Shown here piece by piece: positions 1-8,127 of a DNA stretch of 39,572 nt. The position numbers and the translations under genes were made by a program. The notes under the pieces are model-generated. The model was not told the DNA's origin. It ran no database searches and saw nothing but the letters and a program-made list of their open reading frames with translations. The stretch covers positions 1 to 39,572 of IMG/VR virus record IMGVR_UViG_3300028025_000793. One strand, 5' to 3'. This DNA is from a virus. Every line of letters begins with the position of its first letter. Position 1 is the stretch's first letter.

Positions 1-1
1 T

Positions 2-1144
2 ATGTATGAAGTTGCGCAAGACGCAAGGGATAAGGCTCAATCTGTACTTGAAGACCGTAATGATAAATTTATCAAGGCGCAAAAAAACCATGATGAACGA
101 GTATTAGATATAGGCAAAGATTTTGCTAAGCGTTCTACTGATCTGAAAAAACAGTTAGATGACAAACTTGCTGATCTGCAAGCAAACTCAGCAAAAAGAT
201 CGGCTGACTTAACTAAGACTGCATCTGATAAGCAATTATCAATTATTCAAGAATCAGTAAACCGTTTGCGTAATGCTTTTGCATCTTCTACTGCTTTTAG
301 TATTGCTGATGTTTTTGGTGGCGGTAAAAATGCCGCTCAAGGAATAGCAACTTTAAAGAAGAATTTAGAAGCGGCTAGAAAATTACAAGAAAATGCGGCG
401 GCTCTTGCTGGTTTGGGATACAGCCAAACCTTTATTGAAGAAGTAGTAAAGCAAGGGCCTAAAGCAGGTAATGAAATTGCCCAGGCTCTTAAAGATGCCT
501 CTCCTGAAGCAACAAAAGAATTACAAGATCTTTATGGGCAGGTTGTAAGCGTTAGCAATAACGGACTAAATGATTTGGCTAAGTCCATGAACGCAGGCGG
601 CAAACTTGCTACTCAAGAATTGATGGACGCATATACCCAGGTAGCCGTAGATCTCAAGGTGTCTTTGGCTGAAGTAGATGCTGAATTAAAGGCAAGCATG
701 GCAGATGCCAACAAAGCCTATGAGGAAGCCATAGCGGAGGCTAAAATTGCCCGTGATGAGGCACTGGCAGATGCCGCTAAAACCCTTCAGGAAGCGCTCC
801 TAGAGGCTCAAAAGGACTATGAAAAAGCCATTGATGACATAAACAAATCAACTATGAAGAAATTAGAAGATCTCAAAACTAAGTTGGCTGAAGTTGCCGC
901 TTCAATGAGGGCTTTAGGTGCGGCTCAAGCGGCTTCTAGTGCATTGGCAAGCGCTCCTACTACTACTCCAATACAAACAAAATTAGATACATTACAAACT
1001 TTAAGTGACAAGATTGCAAAGAAAACTGGAACTGCCCCTATTAACATTACACAAACATTTAATTCTAAAATGAACCCAGGAGATGTAGCCAGGGAAGCGG
1101 CTAGTGCAATTAAATTTGGCGAAGTAGTAAAGGTAAGTAGATGA
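2..1144 (+). CDS. Tape measure protein, C-terminal part (5'-truncated by window edge)
   Basis: The reading frame is open to the window edge, so the ATG at position 2 is probably an internal Met and not the start. The 380 visible residues are highly charged, Ala/Lys/Glu/Asp-rich heptad-type helices (about 1-95 and 205-305) around a less charged middle. They end in a short Thr/Pro linker and a compact tail. This is the usual C-terminal half of a siphovirus tape measure protein, which sets tail length and is expelled into the cell during injection. The next gene is a distal tail protein overlapping by ATGA, the normal order. The N-terminal half is the open gene at 38172-39572. The two halves do not join directly in frame, so some sequence is missing between them. 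Confidence 0.85.
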   Translation: MYEVAQDARDKAQSVLEDRNDKFIKAQKNHDERVLDIGKDFAKRSTDLKKQLDDKLADLQANSAKRSADLTKTASDKQLSIIQESVNRLRNAFASSTAFSIADVFGGGKNAAQGIATLKKNLEAARKLQENAAALAGLGYSQTFIEEVVKQGPKAGNEIAQALKDASPEATKELQDLYGQVVSVSNNGLNDLAKSMNAGGKLATQELMDAYTQVAVDLKVSLAEVDAELKASMADANKAYEEAIAEAKIARDEALADAAKTLQEALLEAQKDYEKAIDDINKSTMKKLEDLKTKLAEVAASMRALGAAQAASSALASAPTTTPIQTKLDTLQTLSDKIAKKTGTAPINITQTFNSKMNPGDVAREAASAIKFGEVVKVSR

Positions 1145-2001
1145 CAACTTTAACGCAGGTTTATTCCTTTGCATTTAACAATCAGGTTTTTGGTGGAGCA
1201 GGATCTCCTTATCAAATCCTTAGCGTTGATGGGCTTGAGTCTTTGCCTACTATCCGTAATCAAGATGACAACCGTGGATACCATGACGGTATGTTTACAG
1301 GGCGCGATTTCTTGAACGGGCGCGTAATTTCTATTATTTTTAACACTTTTGCCGATAGCAATGGATCTGCTCAAACCAACTACAACACTATTCAGCGTAC
1401 CCTTTTGCCTCAAACATCAGGCACTACACCTTTGTATTTTAAGTTTCCTAACAGCCCTACATCTGAGCAATTTGTAGATGCTCGCGTACGCAGTTTACGC
1501 ACAACCGTAGATCCCAACTACACCTATGGATACATTACATCTCAAGTTGATTTCTTTTGCCCTGATCCTAATTACTACGATAACAATTTACAGACATCTG
1601 TTATGCAGATCAGCGCGGCTTTAGGGCGTACCTATAACAAGACATTTAATTACACCTATGGCGGTGGCTCTGCAACAGTAACTACAACTATTAGCAACAT
1701 AGGTTGGGCTACTACCTATCCAATTATTAGAATTAACGGGCCAATTACTAACCCTGTTGTTGGCAATTCAACAAGCGGAGATACTCTTTATTTCTCAGGA
1801 ACATATAGCGCGTTAGATCTTCTTGAAATTGATTTGTATAACCAATTGATTACACTCAATGGAAATCCTGCTCGTAATCTATTGATTTCAGGAACATGGT
1901 TTGATGCCCCACCAGGTAACTCAAACTTTTTCTTTACAGGGACAGCCACTCTCGCAGGAACTACGCAGGCTACCGTTTCTTGGTATTCTGCATACATTTA
2001 G
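1141..2001 (+). CDS. Distal tail protein (Dit-like, phage tail family)
   Basis: A 286-residue protein directly after the tape measure gene, starting at the ATG of an ATGA overlap. The N-terminal half has the Dit/siphovirus tail-component pattern: a short beta-rich opening, a 'D..RGYHDG..FTGRDFL.GR' stretch (about residues 42-62), then an alternating beta segment and the 'Y.TSQVDFFCPDP.YY' strand near 130-147 that closes the N-terminal ring domain. The C-terminal half (about 150-286) is Thr/Asn/Gly-rich beta structure resembling the galectin-like domain of Dit proteins. Dit forms the hub between tail tube and baseplate. Assignment rests on position, size and these motifs; fine subtype is not determined. 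Confidence 0.75.
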   Translation: MTTLTQVYSFAFNNQVFGGAGSPYQILSVDGLESLPTIRNQDDNRGYHDGMFTGRDFLNGRVISIIFNTFADSNGSAQTNYNTIQRTLLPQTSGTTPLYFKFPNSPTSEQFVDARVRSLRTTVDPNYTYGYITSQVDFFCPDPNYYDNNLQTSVMQISAALGRTYNKTFNYTYGGGSATVTTTISNIGWATTYPIIRINGPITNPVVGNSTSGDTLYFSGTYSALDLLEIDLYNQLITLNGNPARNLLISGTWFDAPPGNSNFFFTGTATLAGTTQATVSWYSAYI

Positions 2002-2009
2002 GAGAATAA

Positions 2010-2564
2010 ATGACGCTTAATACACCGCCATCATGGTTACAGGCAGGCTCATACCCTGCCCAATATGACCGCATCATTCAACAAGCGCTATATGCTACAA
2101 CGGGCATTATTGGTTCATCTTCATTAGCCGTTAGCGCAAACAGCCCTGCGGGTATGTCGGTGCGTGTTGCAAGCGGTTGGGCCGCAGTTGTTGGAACTAC
2201 AACAACAGATATGGGTGTTTACACATTTTACAATGATGCGCTTACTACATTAACAATTACAACGGCAGATCCAACTAATCCACGGATTGACCTTGTATGC
2301 GCAACAGTAAGAGATGCTTTCTATTCAGGTGCTTTTAATGATGTTATTTTTCAAGTCATTGCAGGAACTCCTGCGGGATCTCCTGTTGCACCTGCTTTAC
2401 CTGCCAACTCAATCTCTCTTGCAACTGTTGCGGTAGGCGCGGCTGTAACTCAGATCAACTCAGGCAACATTACAAACACCCGCGTAGCAACAACAACCAA
2501 CCTCAATGTTGGTACAATTCAATCCGATCCAACCTCAACCGTATTCATGCTGATGGGAGCATAA
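2010..2564 (+). CDS. Minor tail / baseplate protein
   Basis: A 184-residue protein with a good ribosome site (AGGAG just before ATG) eight bases after the Dit-like gene. The N-terminal part starts with a short 'PPSWLQAGSYPAQ.DR' helix. It is followed by beta-rich segments with a 'NPRIDLVCATVRD' strand and a C-terminal run rich in Ala, Val, Asn and Thr ending near 'FMLMGA'. Proteins of this design (beta sandwich with 'NPRIDLV') are common among small structural proteins in the tail tip clusters of actinobacteriophages. It probably sits in the baseplate or at the base of the adhesins. No enzymatic motif is visible. Exact role unknown. Confidence 0.6.
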   Translation: MTLNTPPSWLQAGSYPAQYDRIIQQALYATTGIIGSSSLAVSANSPAGMSVRVASGWAAVVGTTTTDMGVYTFYNDALTTLTITTADPTNPRIDLVCATVRDAFYSGAFNDVIFQVIAGTPAGSPVAPALPANSISLATVAVGAAVTQINSGNITNTRVATTTNLNVGTIQSDPTSTVFMLMGA

Positions 2565-2567
2565 ACA

Positions 2568-2897
2568 ATGCCAACAAATTACAAAGTATTAGGACAATCA
2601 AACCCTACTGCTACAACTCTTACAACTCTTTACACTGTACCTTCTGCAACTGAGGCTGTTATTTCAAGCATTGTTGTAGCCAACTTAGCGGCAACAACAG
2701 CAACATTTAGAATTGCTGTACGCCCTGACGGTGCATCAATTACTAACTCTCAGTATGTCGGTTATGACATTACTGTTGGTGCATCTGATTCAACAGTTCT
2801 TACTCTAGGTATTACAATGAACGCGGCAGATGTTCTTTCTGTTTACGCTTCCACTTCAACTGTTACATTCTCAGCGTTTGGTAGCGAGATCTCCTAA
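2568..2897 (+). CDS. Small beta-rich tail protein
   Basis: A 109-residue protein three bases after the previous stop. It is almost entirely short beta strands rich in Thr, Ser, Ala and Val ('TTLYTVPSATEAVISSIVVAN', shortened here), without Cys, charged clusters or membrane segments. Such proteins are frequent in tail-tip or decoration positions of aquatic phages and resemble a single jelly-roll or Ig-like domain. It lies between a baseplate-like gene and the first glycine-rich adhesin, so a fibre-attachment or trimer-cap role is plausible, but this is inference from position only. Confidence 0.5.
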   Translation: MPTNYKVLGQSNPTATTLTTLYTVPSATEAVISSIVVANLAATTATFRIAVRPDGASITNSQYVGYDITVGASDSTVLTLGITMNAADVLSVYASTSTVTFSAFGSEIS

Positions 2898-2902
2898 AAC
2901 CT

Positions 2903-3799
2903 ATGGCAATTAAATCCGTCAAAAATGGCACCCGTAGCATTTCTATGCTTGTGGGTAATGCGTTCTACAACCCTGTTCCACCAACCGTTGAATACTTAGT
3001 TATTGCTGGCGGTGGTAGTGGTGGAACAATTGCAGGAAATGTTGGAGCAGGTGGCGGTGGTGCAGGTGGATACAGAACAGCATCAGGATTTGCTGTTACT
3101 TCAGGAACGCCAATAACAGTAACAGTTGGAGCGGGAGCGGCTGGAGTAACTTACAACCCTGGCGTAGATAATGATGTAAGTGGGTTACAAGGTTCTAATT
3201 CAGTTTTTTCTACTATAACTTCTATAGGCGGAGGTGGTGGTGGTGCTAATTCTACAGGTGGCACTGGCGGTTCAGGTGGTGGTGGTAATAGCGGAACAGG
3301 GTCAGCAGGTTTAGGAACAGCAGGACAAGGCAATAATGGTGGTGCAGTTACATCAGGTAATGCCGCAGGTGGCGGCGGTGGTGGTGCTGGAGCAGTAGGA
3401 ACAAACGGCAACAGTTCAACGGACACTGGTGGAAATGGTGGTGCTGGTTTAGCATCTTCAATTACAGGAACTTCCGTAACTAGAGCAGGTGGCGGTGGTG
3501 GTGGTGCTTATTATGGAACTGCGGGTGCAGGTGGAACAGGTGGTGGTGGAGTAGGCTATTCAGTTGCAACACCAACTGAAAGAAAACCAACCGCAGGAAC
3601 AGTAAATACTGGAAGTGGTGGTGGAGGTATGGGTGGAAACTCTAACACTTCTTCAGGAGCAGGCGGTTCGGGGTTTGTAGCCATTCGTTATTCTGATGCT
3701 TATGTATTAGCGGCATCAACAACAGGTTCGCCAACAATTACAACATCAGGTGGATACAGAATTTATGAATGGACAGGAAGCGGGAGTATAACTTTCTAA
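2903..3799 (+). CDS. Glycine-rich tail adhesin, paralog 1
   Basis: A 298-residue protein. A 30-residue N-terminal segment ('MAIKSVKNGTRSISMLVGNA') is followed by a 'VEYLVIAGGGSGG' strand, then about 220 residues dominated by Gly-Gly-X runs, a 'SGFVAIRYSDAY' strand and a C-terminal 'TTSGGYRIYEWTGSGSITF' closing motif. This layout is the Gly-rich domain architecture widespread in tail fibres and receptor-binding proteins of aquatic phages. Polyglycine helices form a distal adhesin tip, with host range set by the loops between them. No Cys in this paralog. It is followed by TAATG overlap with paralog 2. The opposite strand carries a long Pro-rich frame that is only a shadow of the Gly codons. 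Confidence 0.75.
   Translation: MAIKSVKNGTRSISMLVGNAFYNPVPPTVEYLVIAGGGSGGTIAGNVGAGGGGAGGYRTASGFAVTSGTPITVTVGAGAAGVTYNPGVDNDVSGLQGSNSVFSTITSIGGGGGGANSTGGTGGSGGGGNSGTGSAGLGTAGQGNNGGAVTSGNAAGGGGGGAGAVGTNGNSSTDTGGNGGAGLASSITGTSVTRAGGGGGGAYYGTAGAGGTGGGGVGYSVATPTERKPTAGTVNTGSGGGGMGGNSNTSSGAGGSGFVAIRYSDAYVLAASTTGSPTITTSGGYRIYEWTGSGSITF
2954..2982 (+). repeat. 29-bp direct repeat shared by Gly-rich paralogs 1 and 3
   Basis: A 29-base identical stretch encoding 'GNAFYNPVPP' occurs here and again at 5152-5180 in paralog 3. A second block of about 24 identical bases (encoding 'LASSITGT') is shared by the same two genes near 3448 and 5659. Such identity in otherwise diverged adhesin genes is what one expects from gene duplication followed by recombination at the conserved ends. 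Confidence 0.7.
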
Positions 3800-4716
3800 T
3801 GAGTATCTCTAGCGTAAAAACAGGTTTGATTGTTGATGAATTTTTAGCGGGTAATGCGGCATACATTCCACAAGTATCATCTGTTGAATATCTTGTTGTT
3901 GCAGGGGGTGCTGGCGGTGGTGCTGGCACGAACAATTTTAACATTTGGGTTGGTGGCGGTGGCGGTGGTGCTGGCGGTTATAGAACTGCTAGTGGTTTAT
4001 CAGTAACTCCAGGTTCTCCTATAACTGTAACTGTTGGTGCAGGCGGTGCTGGCGTAAATGATGATCAAGGCGCTAATGGAAGCAACTCTGTTTTTGGTGC
4101 AATTACTTCTACGGGTGGAGGTTTTGGCGGCGGAAATAACATAACAACTGGCAATACTGGTGGTTCAGGTGGTGGTGGACAAGGCAGAGCAGGTAGCGGT
4201 GTAGAACAAGGTGCGGCTGGCGGATCTGCTACTAGCGGACAAGGCAATACTGGTGGAACTGGATCTTTTACAACTGATAGCGCCGCAAGCGGCGGTGGTG
4301 GTGGTGGTGCTGGATCGGTTGGAAATAATGGAAGCGGTGGCACAGGTGGAAACGGTGGTTCAGGATTAAGTTCTAGTATTTCAGGTTCATCTGTAACTTA
4401 CGCTGGTGGCGGTGGCGGTGGTGCAAGTAGTACCGCTGGAACAGGTCAAGCAGGTGGTGGAAATGGCAGTAATTCCGTTGGAGTAAATGGTTCAAACGCA
4501 ACCGCCAATACTGGTTCAGGCGGTGGTGGTTCAGGTAGGCCAACTCACGGTAGTTTTACTTCAGCAAGAGGCGGTAATGGTGGTTCAGGTGTTGTAATTA
4601 TTCGTTATGACAGTTCATTGCCTGCGGCAACATCAACAACAGGTAGCCCAACTGTTACAACATCAGGTGGATTTAGAATTTATCAATGGACAGGATCAGG
4701 TAGTATTACCTTCTAA
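3799..4716 (+). CDS. Glycine-rich tail adhesin, paralog 2
   Basis: A 305-residue protein starting at the ATG of a TAATG overlap with paralog 1; the start gives 'MSISSVKTGLIVDEFLAGNA', aligning with the other two paralogs. The layout is the same: 'VEYLVVAGGAGGGAG', Gly-rich core from about residue 35 to 265, 'GVVIIRYDSS' strand, Ala/Thr hinge and the conserved ending 'TTSGGFRIYQWTGSGSITF'. No Cys. The N-terminal segment is more diverged than between paralogs 1 and 3. Predicted to be a distal tail adhesin/receptor-binding protein. Whether all three paralogs are assembled together or are alternative tips cannot be read from sequence. Confidence 0.75.
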   Translation: MSISSVKTGLIVDEFLAGNAAYIPQVSSVEYLVVAGGAGGGAGTNNFNIWVGGGGGGAGGYRTASGLSVTPGSPITVTVGAGGAGVNDDQGANGSNSVFGAITSTGGGFGGGNNITTGNTGGSGGGGQGRAGSGVEQGAAGGSATSGQGNTGGTGSFTTDSAASGGGGGGAGSVGNNGSGGTGGNGGSGLSSSISGSSVTYAGGGGGGASSTAGTGQAGGGNGSNSVGVNGSNATANTGSGGGGSGRPTHGSFTSARGGNGGSGVVIIRYDSSLPAATSTTGSPTVTTSGGFRIYQWTGSGSITF

Positions 4717-4729
4717 GGAGAAATAAACA

Positions 4730-5101
4730 ATGGCGCACTTTGCACAACTAGATGAAAACAACACGGTACTCCAGGTAATTGTTGTTGCTAATGAAGAACT
4801 ACTTTTAGATGGCGTTGAGAACGAGACTAAAGGTATTTTGTTTTGCAAATCTTTATTTGGTGAAGATACTAAGTGGGTTCAAACTTCTTACAACGGCAAC
4901 ATACGCAAAAATTATGCTGGCATTGGTTACACATATGATCCAATTGCAGATCACTTTTTTGCTCCATCACCTTTTGCATCATGGGTATTAAATGCTGATG
5001 CTCAATGGGAAGCACCTGTTGCTAAGCCAACTGACGGCAAAAAATACACATGGAATGAAGATACTCAGGAGTGGGATCTAGTAACAACTGAAGGTGCATA
5101 A
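4730..5101 (+). CDS. Conserved aquatic-phage tail-region protein
   Basis: A 123-residue protein preceded by AAGGAG. It opens with 'MAHFAQLDENNTVLQVIVV' and contains 'WVQTSYNGNIRKNYAGIGYTYD' (split here across residues about 56-77) and 'SWVLNADAQWEAPV.KP.DGK.YTWNEDTQEW'. I recognise this pattern from many cyanophage and pelagiphage genomes, where it lies among structural genes close to tail fibres; its function is not established. The Trp-rich C-terminal half resembles a small carbohydrate- or protein-binding fold, but that is a guess. It sits between two glycine-rich adhesins and overlaps the next gene by one base, so a role in adhesin assembly or attachment is likely. Confidence 0.65.
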   Translation: MAHFAQLDENNTVLQVIVVANEELLLDGVENETKGILFCKSLFGEDTKWVQTSYNGNIRKNYAGIGYTYDPIADHFFAPSPFASWVLNADAQWEAPVAKPTDGKKYTWNEDTQEWDLVTTEGA

Positions 5102-6018
5102 TGGCTTGCATTAGCGTTAAAAATAAAATTATCAGCCGCAGTATGCTTGTAGGTAATGCGTTCTACAACCCTGTTCCACCTACTGTAACGCTTTTGCAAA
5201 TTGCAGGTGGTGCTGGCGGTGCTGGTGGTTGCTCAAGTGGAGGTTCAGGCGGTGGCGGCGGCGGTGCTGGTGGATATATTTCAACAACTGCATCTATAAC
5301 CCCAGGAACTACTTACACAATTACAGTTGGCGCGGGTGGCCCAGGTAGAGCAAGAGATACCTGTGGTGGTGGTGCTGGAAGCAATAGTTCTGCTTTTGGT
5401 GTTACGGCATCTGTTGGTGGTGGTGGTGGTGGTATTGGTAGTCCTGGTGCTGGTGGCGGTTCAGGTGGCGGTGGTGGCGGTAGAGGCAGTGCGGGTATTA
5501 GATGTGGTGGAAGTGGAACCGCAGGACAAGGTTTTGCTGGTGGTTCAGGTGGCAGGGCTGGTGGCGCTGGTGGCGCTGGTGGCGGTGGCGGTGCTGGAAC
5601 CGTTGGCGCAAGTAGTTCAAGAGCATGCAATTCTTATGGTTACAACGGAGGTAGCGGTTTAGCATCTTCAATTACAGGAACATCTGTAACACGCGCTGGT
5701 GGAGGTGGAGGTGGTTCTAACTGTGGTGATCTTGGTGGATTAGCAGGTTCAGGCGGAGGCGGTGTAGGTGGTAGAGGTAATCCCAATAACACTAACGGAA
5801 CCGCAGGAACAGCAAACACAGGTTCAGGTGGTGGCGGTGGAGGAGGTAGAGGTTGCAACGGTTCTTCCGCTGGTGGTAACGGTGGATCAGGTGTAGTAAT
5901 TATTAGTTATTCAGATGCTTATTCTGCGGCTTCATCAACTACTGGTTCACCTACAATAACCACATCAGGCGGAAATAGAATTTATCAATGGACAGCATCA
6001 GGCAGTGTTACTTTTTAA
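5101..6018 (+). CDS. Glycine-rich tail adhesin, paralog 3 (cysteine-containing)
   Basis: A 305-residue protein with the same architecture as the genes at 2903 and 3799. It has an N-terminal 'SMLVGNAFYNPVPPTV' segment nearly identical to paralog 1, a Gly-rich core (about residues 38-265), a 'GVVIISYSDAY' strand and the closing 'TTSGGNRIYQWTASGSVTF'. It differs in carrying seven Cys, six of them inside the Gly-rich core in short contexts such as 'GGCSSGG', 'DTCGGG', 'IRCGG', 'RACNS', 'SNCGD' and 'RGCNG'; the other two paralogs have none. The cysteines could form disulfides or bind metal at the tip. Predicted receptor-binding protein. Confidence 0.75.
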   Translation: MACISVKNKIISRSMLVGNAFYNPVPPTVTLLQIAGGAGGAGGCSSGGSGGGGGGAGGYISTTASITPGTTYTITVGAGGPGRARDTCGGGAGSNSSAFGVTASVGGGGGGIGSPGAGGGSGGGGGGRGSAGIRCGGSGTAGQGFAGGSGGRAGGAGGAGGGGGAGTVGASSSRACNSYGYNGGSGLASSITGTSVTRAGGGGGGSNCGDLGGLAGSGGGGVGGRGNPNNTNGTAGTANTGSGGGGGGGRGCNGSSAGGNGGSGVVIISYSDAYSAASSTTGSPTITTSGGNRIYQWTASGSVTF

Positions 6019-6083
6019 TTAAGTCGGTTGTTGGATATTGTCTTATTTAATAGTAGGGTGTCCACAACACAATAGGGGGCGCT

Positions 6084-6785
6084 ATGAAAAAAATTATATT
6101 TACCGATACTCACAATCCTGATGGGGTATTAAAAAAACCTCAACCTGCTTCAGATTACATACCTGAATGGTATAAAAAAGCCATTCCGTATGTATCTCCT
6201 GACGGTAAAAAAGCACCAACTTTAGATGGAACACCTACGGCAACTATAAAAAGATGCATGCCTGTATTTGACATGATGACCGCTGGATACATTATGGAAA
6301 CTCCATATGATATTTATGTAAGACAAACTGAAACAGGGCCGTATTTTCAATGGGTTGAACAACCTGCCGTGGCGTTTCAGGCTATGGCGCAATTTCAAAA
6401 TCACCCTTATTCAAGAGACATAAATTACGCAGTGCGGATTGAAATTCCCTGGAGCATCAAAACTCCTAAAGGTTGGTCAATTATGGTGATGGAACCTCAA
6501 CACCGTGAACCAGGGCCAATAGAATGTTCTAGCGGAATTGTAGATACAGATGATTTTTCAATACCTTTTAATATGTTTCTTAAATTACGCGATTCTAAAT
6601 TTGAAGGAATGATCCCTGCGGGTACACCATTTTTACAAATTATTCCTTTCAAGCGTGAGGCGTGGGTATCTGAATTAGGTGGCAAAAAAGAAAGAGAAAA
6701 ATATCAATCTGATTGGCGTAAGTTTCTTACGGTATTCTTTGACCGTTACAAGAAATTTTGGTGGGTGAGAAAAGAGTATAAATAA
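6084..6785 (+). CDS. DUF6065-like protein of unknown function
   Basis: A 233-residue protein with a strong ribosome site (AGGGGG before ATG), starting a new block after a 65-base gap. The C-terminal half reads 'GWSIMVMEPQHREPG', then 'SGIVDTDDFSIPFNMFLKL' and 'IPAGTPFLQIIPFKREAW'. That order (GW strand, G(I/V)V(D/E)TD turn, GxPFxxIxPxxR strand) matches what I know of DUF6065-type proteins and of a family frequent in aquatic phages. The 'GIVDTD' and 'GTPFLQIIPF' motifs also recall the layout of dUTPase-type beta barrels, though the catalytic signature is not convincing. No signal peptide or membrane segment. Function unknown; enzyme, tail component and host-takeover protein are all open. Confidence 0.5.
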   Translation: MKKIIFTDTHNPDGVLKKPQPASDYIPEWYKKAIPYVSPDGKKAPTLDGTPTATIKRCMPVFDMMTAGYIMETPYDIYVRQTETGPYFQWVEQPAVAFQAMAQFQNHPYSRDINYAVRIEIPWSIKTPKGWSIMVMEPQHREPGPIECSSGIVDTDDFSIPFNMFLKLRDSKFEGMIPAGTPFLQIIPFKREAWVSELGGKKEREKYQSDWRKFLTVFFDRYKKFWWVRKEYK

Positions 6786-7888
6786 TGGCAACTACCTATC
6801 GCTATTTATTTGTAGATTTATTAAGCAATACCATTATTGGCGAATTGCCTCTAACTGATGTTTCTTTTACTCAGCAACTAAATCAACCTGGAGTATTTCA
6901 AGGTCATTTACTTTTGTCGGGCGTAAACGCTAATAAATACAATGTAAGCGCATCTACTATTCCCGCTAATTGTGGGCTGTATGTAGATCGTGATGGCATA
7001 TTGGTATGGGGTGGGGTCATTTGGGGCCGCACATATAACAGCAATTCACAGACGCTTACCTTTAGCGCTCAGGAATGGATCTCGTATTTTGACCATAGGC
7101 GGGTCACGCAAGATGTTGATTTTGTAAACATTGATCAATTAGTAATTGCTAAAACTCTTATAGAAGATGCACAAACTGCAACCTATGGTGACATAGGAGT
7201 TGGCTATAACAGTGCAGGGCAGACAACATCAGGGGTATTGGTAAGCCGAACTTACTATAACTATGAATATAAAAATGTATTTCAAGCAATTCAAGATCTT
7301 AGCCGTCAAGCAGATGGTTTTGATTTTTCAATTGATGTTGAGTATGACGCTATTACAGATCTGCCTGTTAAAAACTTTAACACTTATTTTCCGCGTAGTG
7401 GTTTGGTTTATTCATACGGTGATCCAAATGTTCCTGTATTTACATTTCCCGCAGGCAACATGGTTGAATATGAGTACCCTGAAGATGGTTCAGTTGTAGC
7501 CAACACGGTTTATGCACTAGGCGCTGGATCTAATGAAGGCAAGCAATTGGCAACAGGACAAGACACTACATTATTGCTAGATGGTTGGGCTTTGTTAGAA
7601 ACAACCGCTAATTATTCAGACATTACAGATCAAACGGTTTTGCAAGAATTGGCAACAGCCCAGGCTCGCGCAACTTCTTATCCTCCTACGGTACTTAAAG
7701 TTGTAGTGCCTGCCTATGTAGATCCTGTTTTTGGAACCTACCAATTGGGAGATGATGCTCGTATTATTATTACGGATAGCCGTTTCCCAAATACGCTAGA
7801 TGAGATTTATCGCATTGTGGGCTTAACCGTTGAGCCAGGTGAAGATGGGCCTGAGCGCGTAACCTTAACTCTTGCACAAGGAGCGTGA
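6785..7888 (+). CDS. Minor tail protein, baseplate hub-like (ReqiPepy6 gp37-like type)
   Basis: A 367-residue protein overlapping the previous stop by one base. It opens with a beta-rich domain ('YRYLFVDLLSNTIIGELPL', 'CGLYVDRDGILVWGGVIWG'), then 'FSAQEWISYFDHR', and a middle domain with 'YKNVFQAIQDLSRQADGFDFSI'. The C-terminal part has 'YQLGDDARIIITDSRFP' and 'YRIVGLTVEPGEDGPERVTLTL'. This is the pattern of actinophage minor tail proteins related to T4 gp27-like hubs: an adaptor ring at the tail tip to which spikes or adhesins attach. It is placed after the adhesins and not right after Dit, which is unusual but seen when adhesin cassettes are inserted. Confidence 0.7.
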   Translation: MATTYRYLFVDLLSNTIIGELPLTDVSFTQQLNQPGVFQGHLLLSGVNANKYNVSASTIPANCGLYVDRDGILVWGGVIWGRTYNSNSQTLTFSAQEWISYFDHRRVTQDVDFVNIDQLVIAKTLIEDAQTATYGDIGVGYNSAGQTTSGVLVSRTYYNYEYKNVFQAIQDLSRQADGFDFSIDVEYDAITDLPVKNFNTYFPRSGLVYSYGDPNVPVFTFPAGNMVEYEYPEDGSVVANTVYALGAGSNEGKQLATGQDTTLLLDGWALLETTANYSDITDQTVLQELATAQARATSYPPTVLKVVVPAYVDPVFGTYQLGDDARIIITDSRFPNTLDEIYRIVGLTVEPGEDGPERVTLTLAQGA

Positions 7889-7895
7889 GATATAA

Positions 7896-8111
7896 ATGGC
7901 ATACATTAACCAACCAATTGATTTACAAAGAATCTTTAAAGATCTTGATAACCGATTAAATAAATTAGAAACTGCGGTGCGTTTTACATTTCCTAATGTA
8001 ACTGTTGATCCAACTTACTACCGTATTGGTGATGCATGGTTAAACATTACAGACAATGAGGCAAAGATAGTAGATAGCACTGGAACTGTTCGCGTCATAA
8101 ATTGGACATAA
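7896..8111 (+). CDS. Small protein at end of tail operon
   Basis: A 71-residue protein seven bases after the hub-like gene. The N-terminal half is a predicted helix ('IFKDLDNRLNKLETAVRFT', heptad-like Leu spacing); the C-terminal half is beta-rich with 'YRIGDAWLNITDNEAKIVDS'. This helix-plus-strand design is typical of small tail-tip proteins that trimerise through a short coiled coil and carry a collar domain. No homolog recognised with certainty; the structural role is inferred from position and coiled-coil content. Confidence 0.45.
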   Translation: MAYINQPIDLQRIFKDLDNRLNKLETAVRFTFPNVTVDPTYYRIGDAWLNITDNEAKIVDSTGTVRVINWT

Positions 8112-8127
8112 GCGTTATACTTTTTTT
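8093..8127 (+). promoter_or_regulatory. Candidate promoter of lysis cassette, leaderless type
   Basis: A good -10 hexamer TATACT at 8116-8121 is followed by six T and then directly by the ATG at 8128, which has no ribosome binding site. A start site seven bases after the -10 would coincide with the ATG. No good -35 is visible at the expected distance (the hexamer at 8093-8098 is a poor match). Confidence 0.45.

Noticed and set aside
5313-5630. Long Pro-rich frames on the minus strand opposite the glycine-rich genes (also near 3151, 4065 and 5640)
   Set aside because: They are complements of Gly codons, lack ribosome sites and have no independent coding signature.
6019-6083. Promoter before the DUF6065-like gene (TTGGAT...TAGGGT)
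   Set aside because: Both hexamers are poor matches; spacing alone is not convincing.
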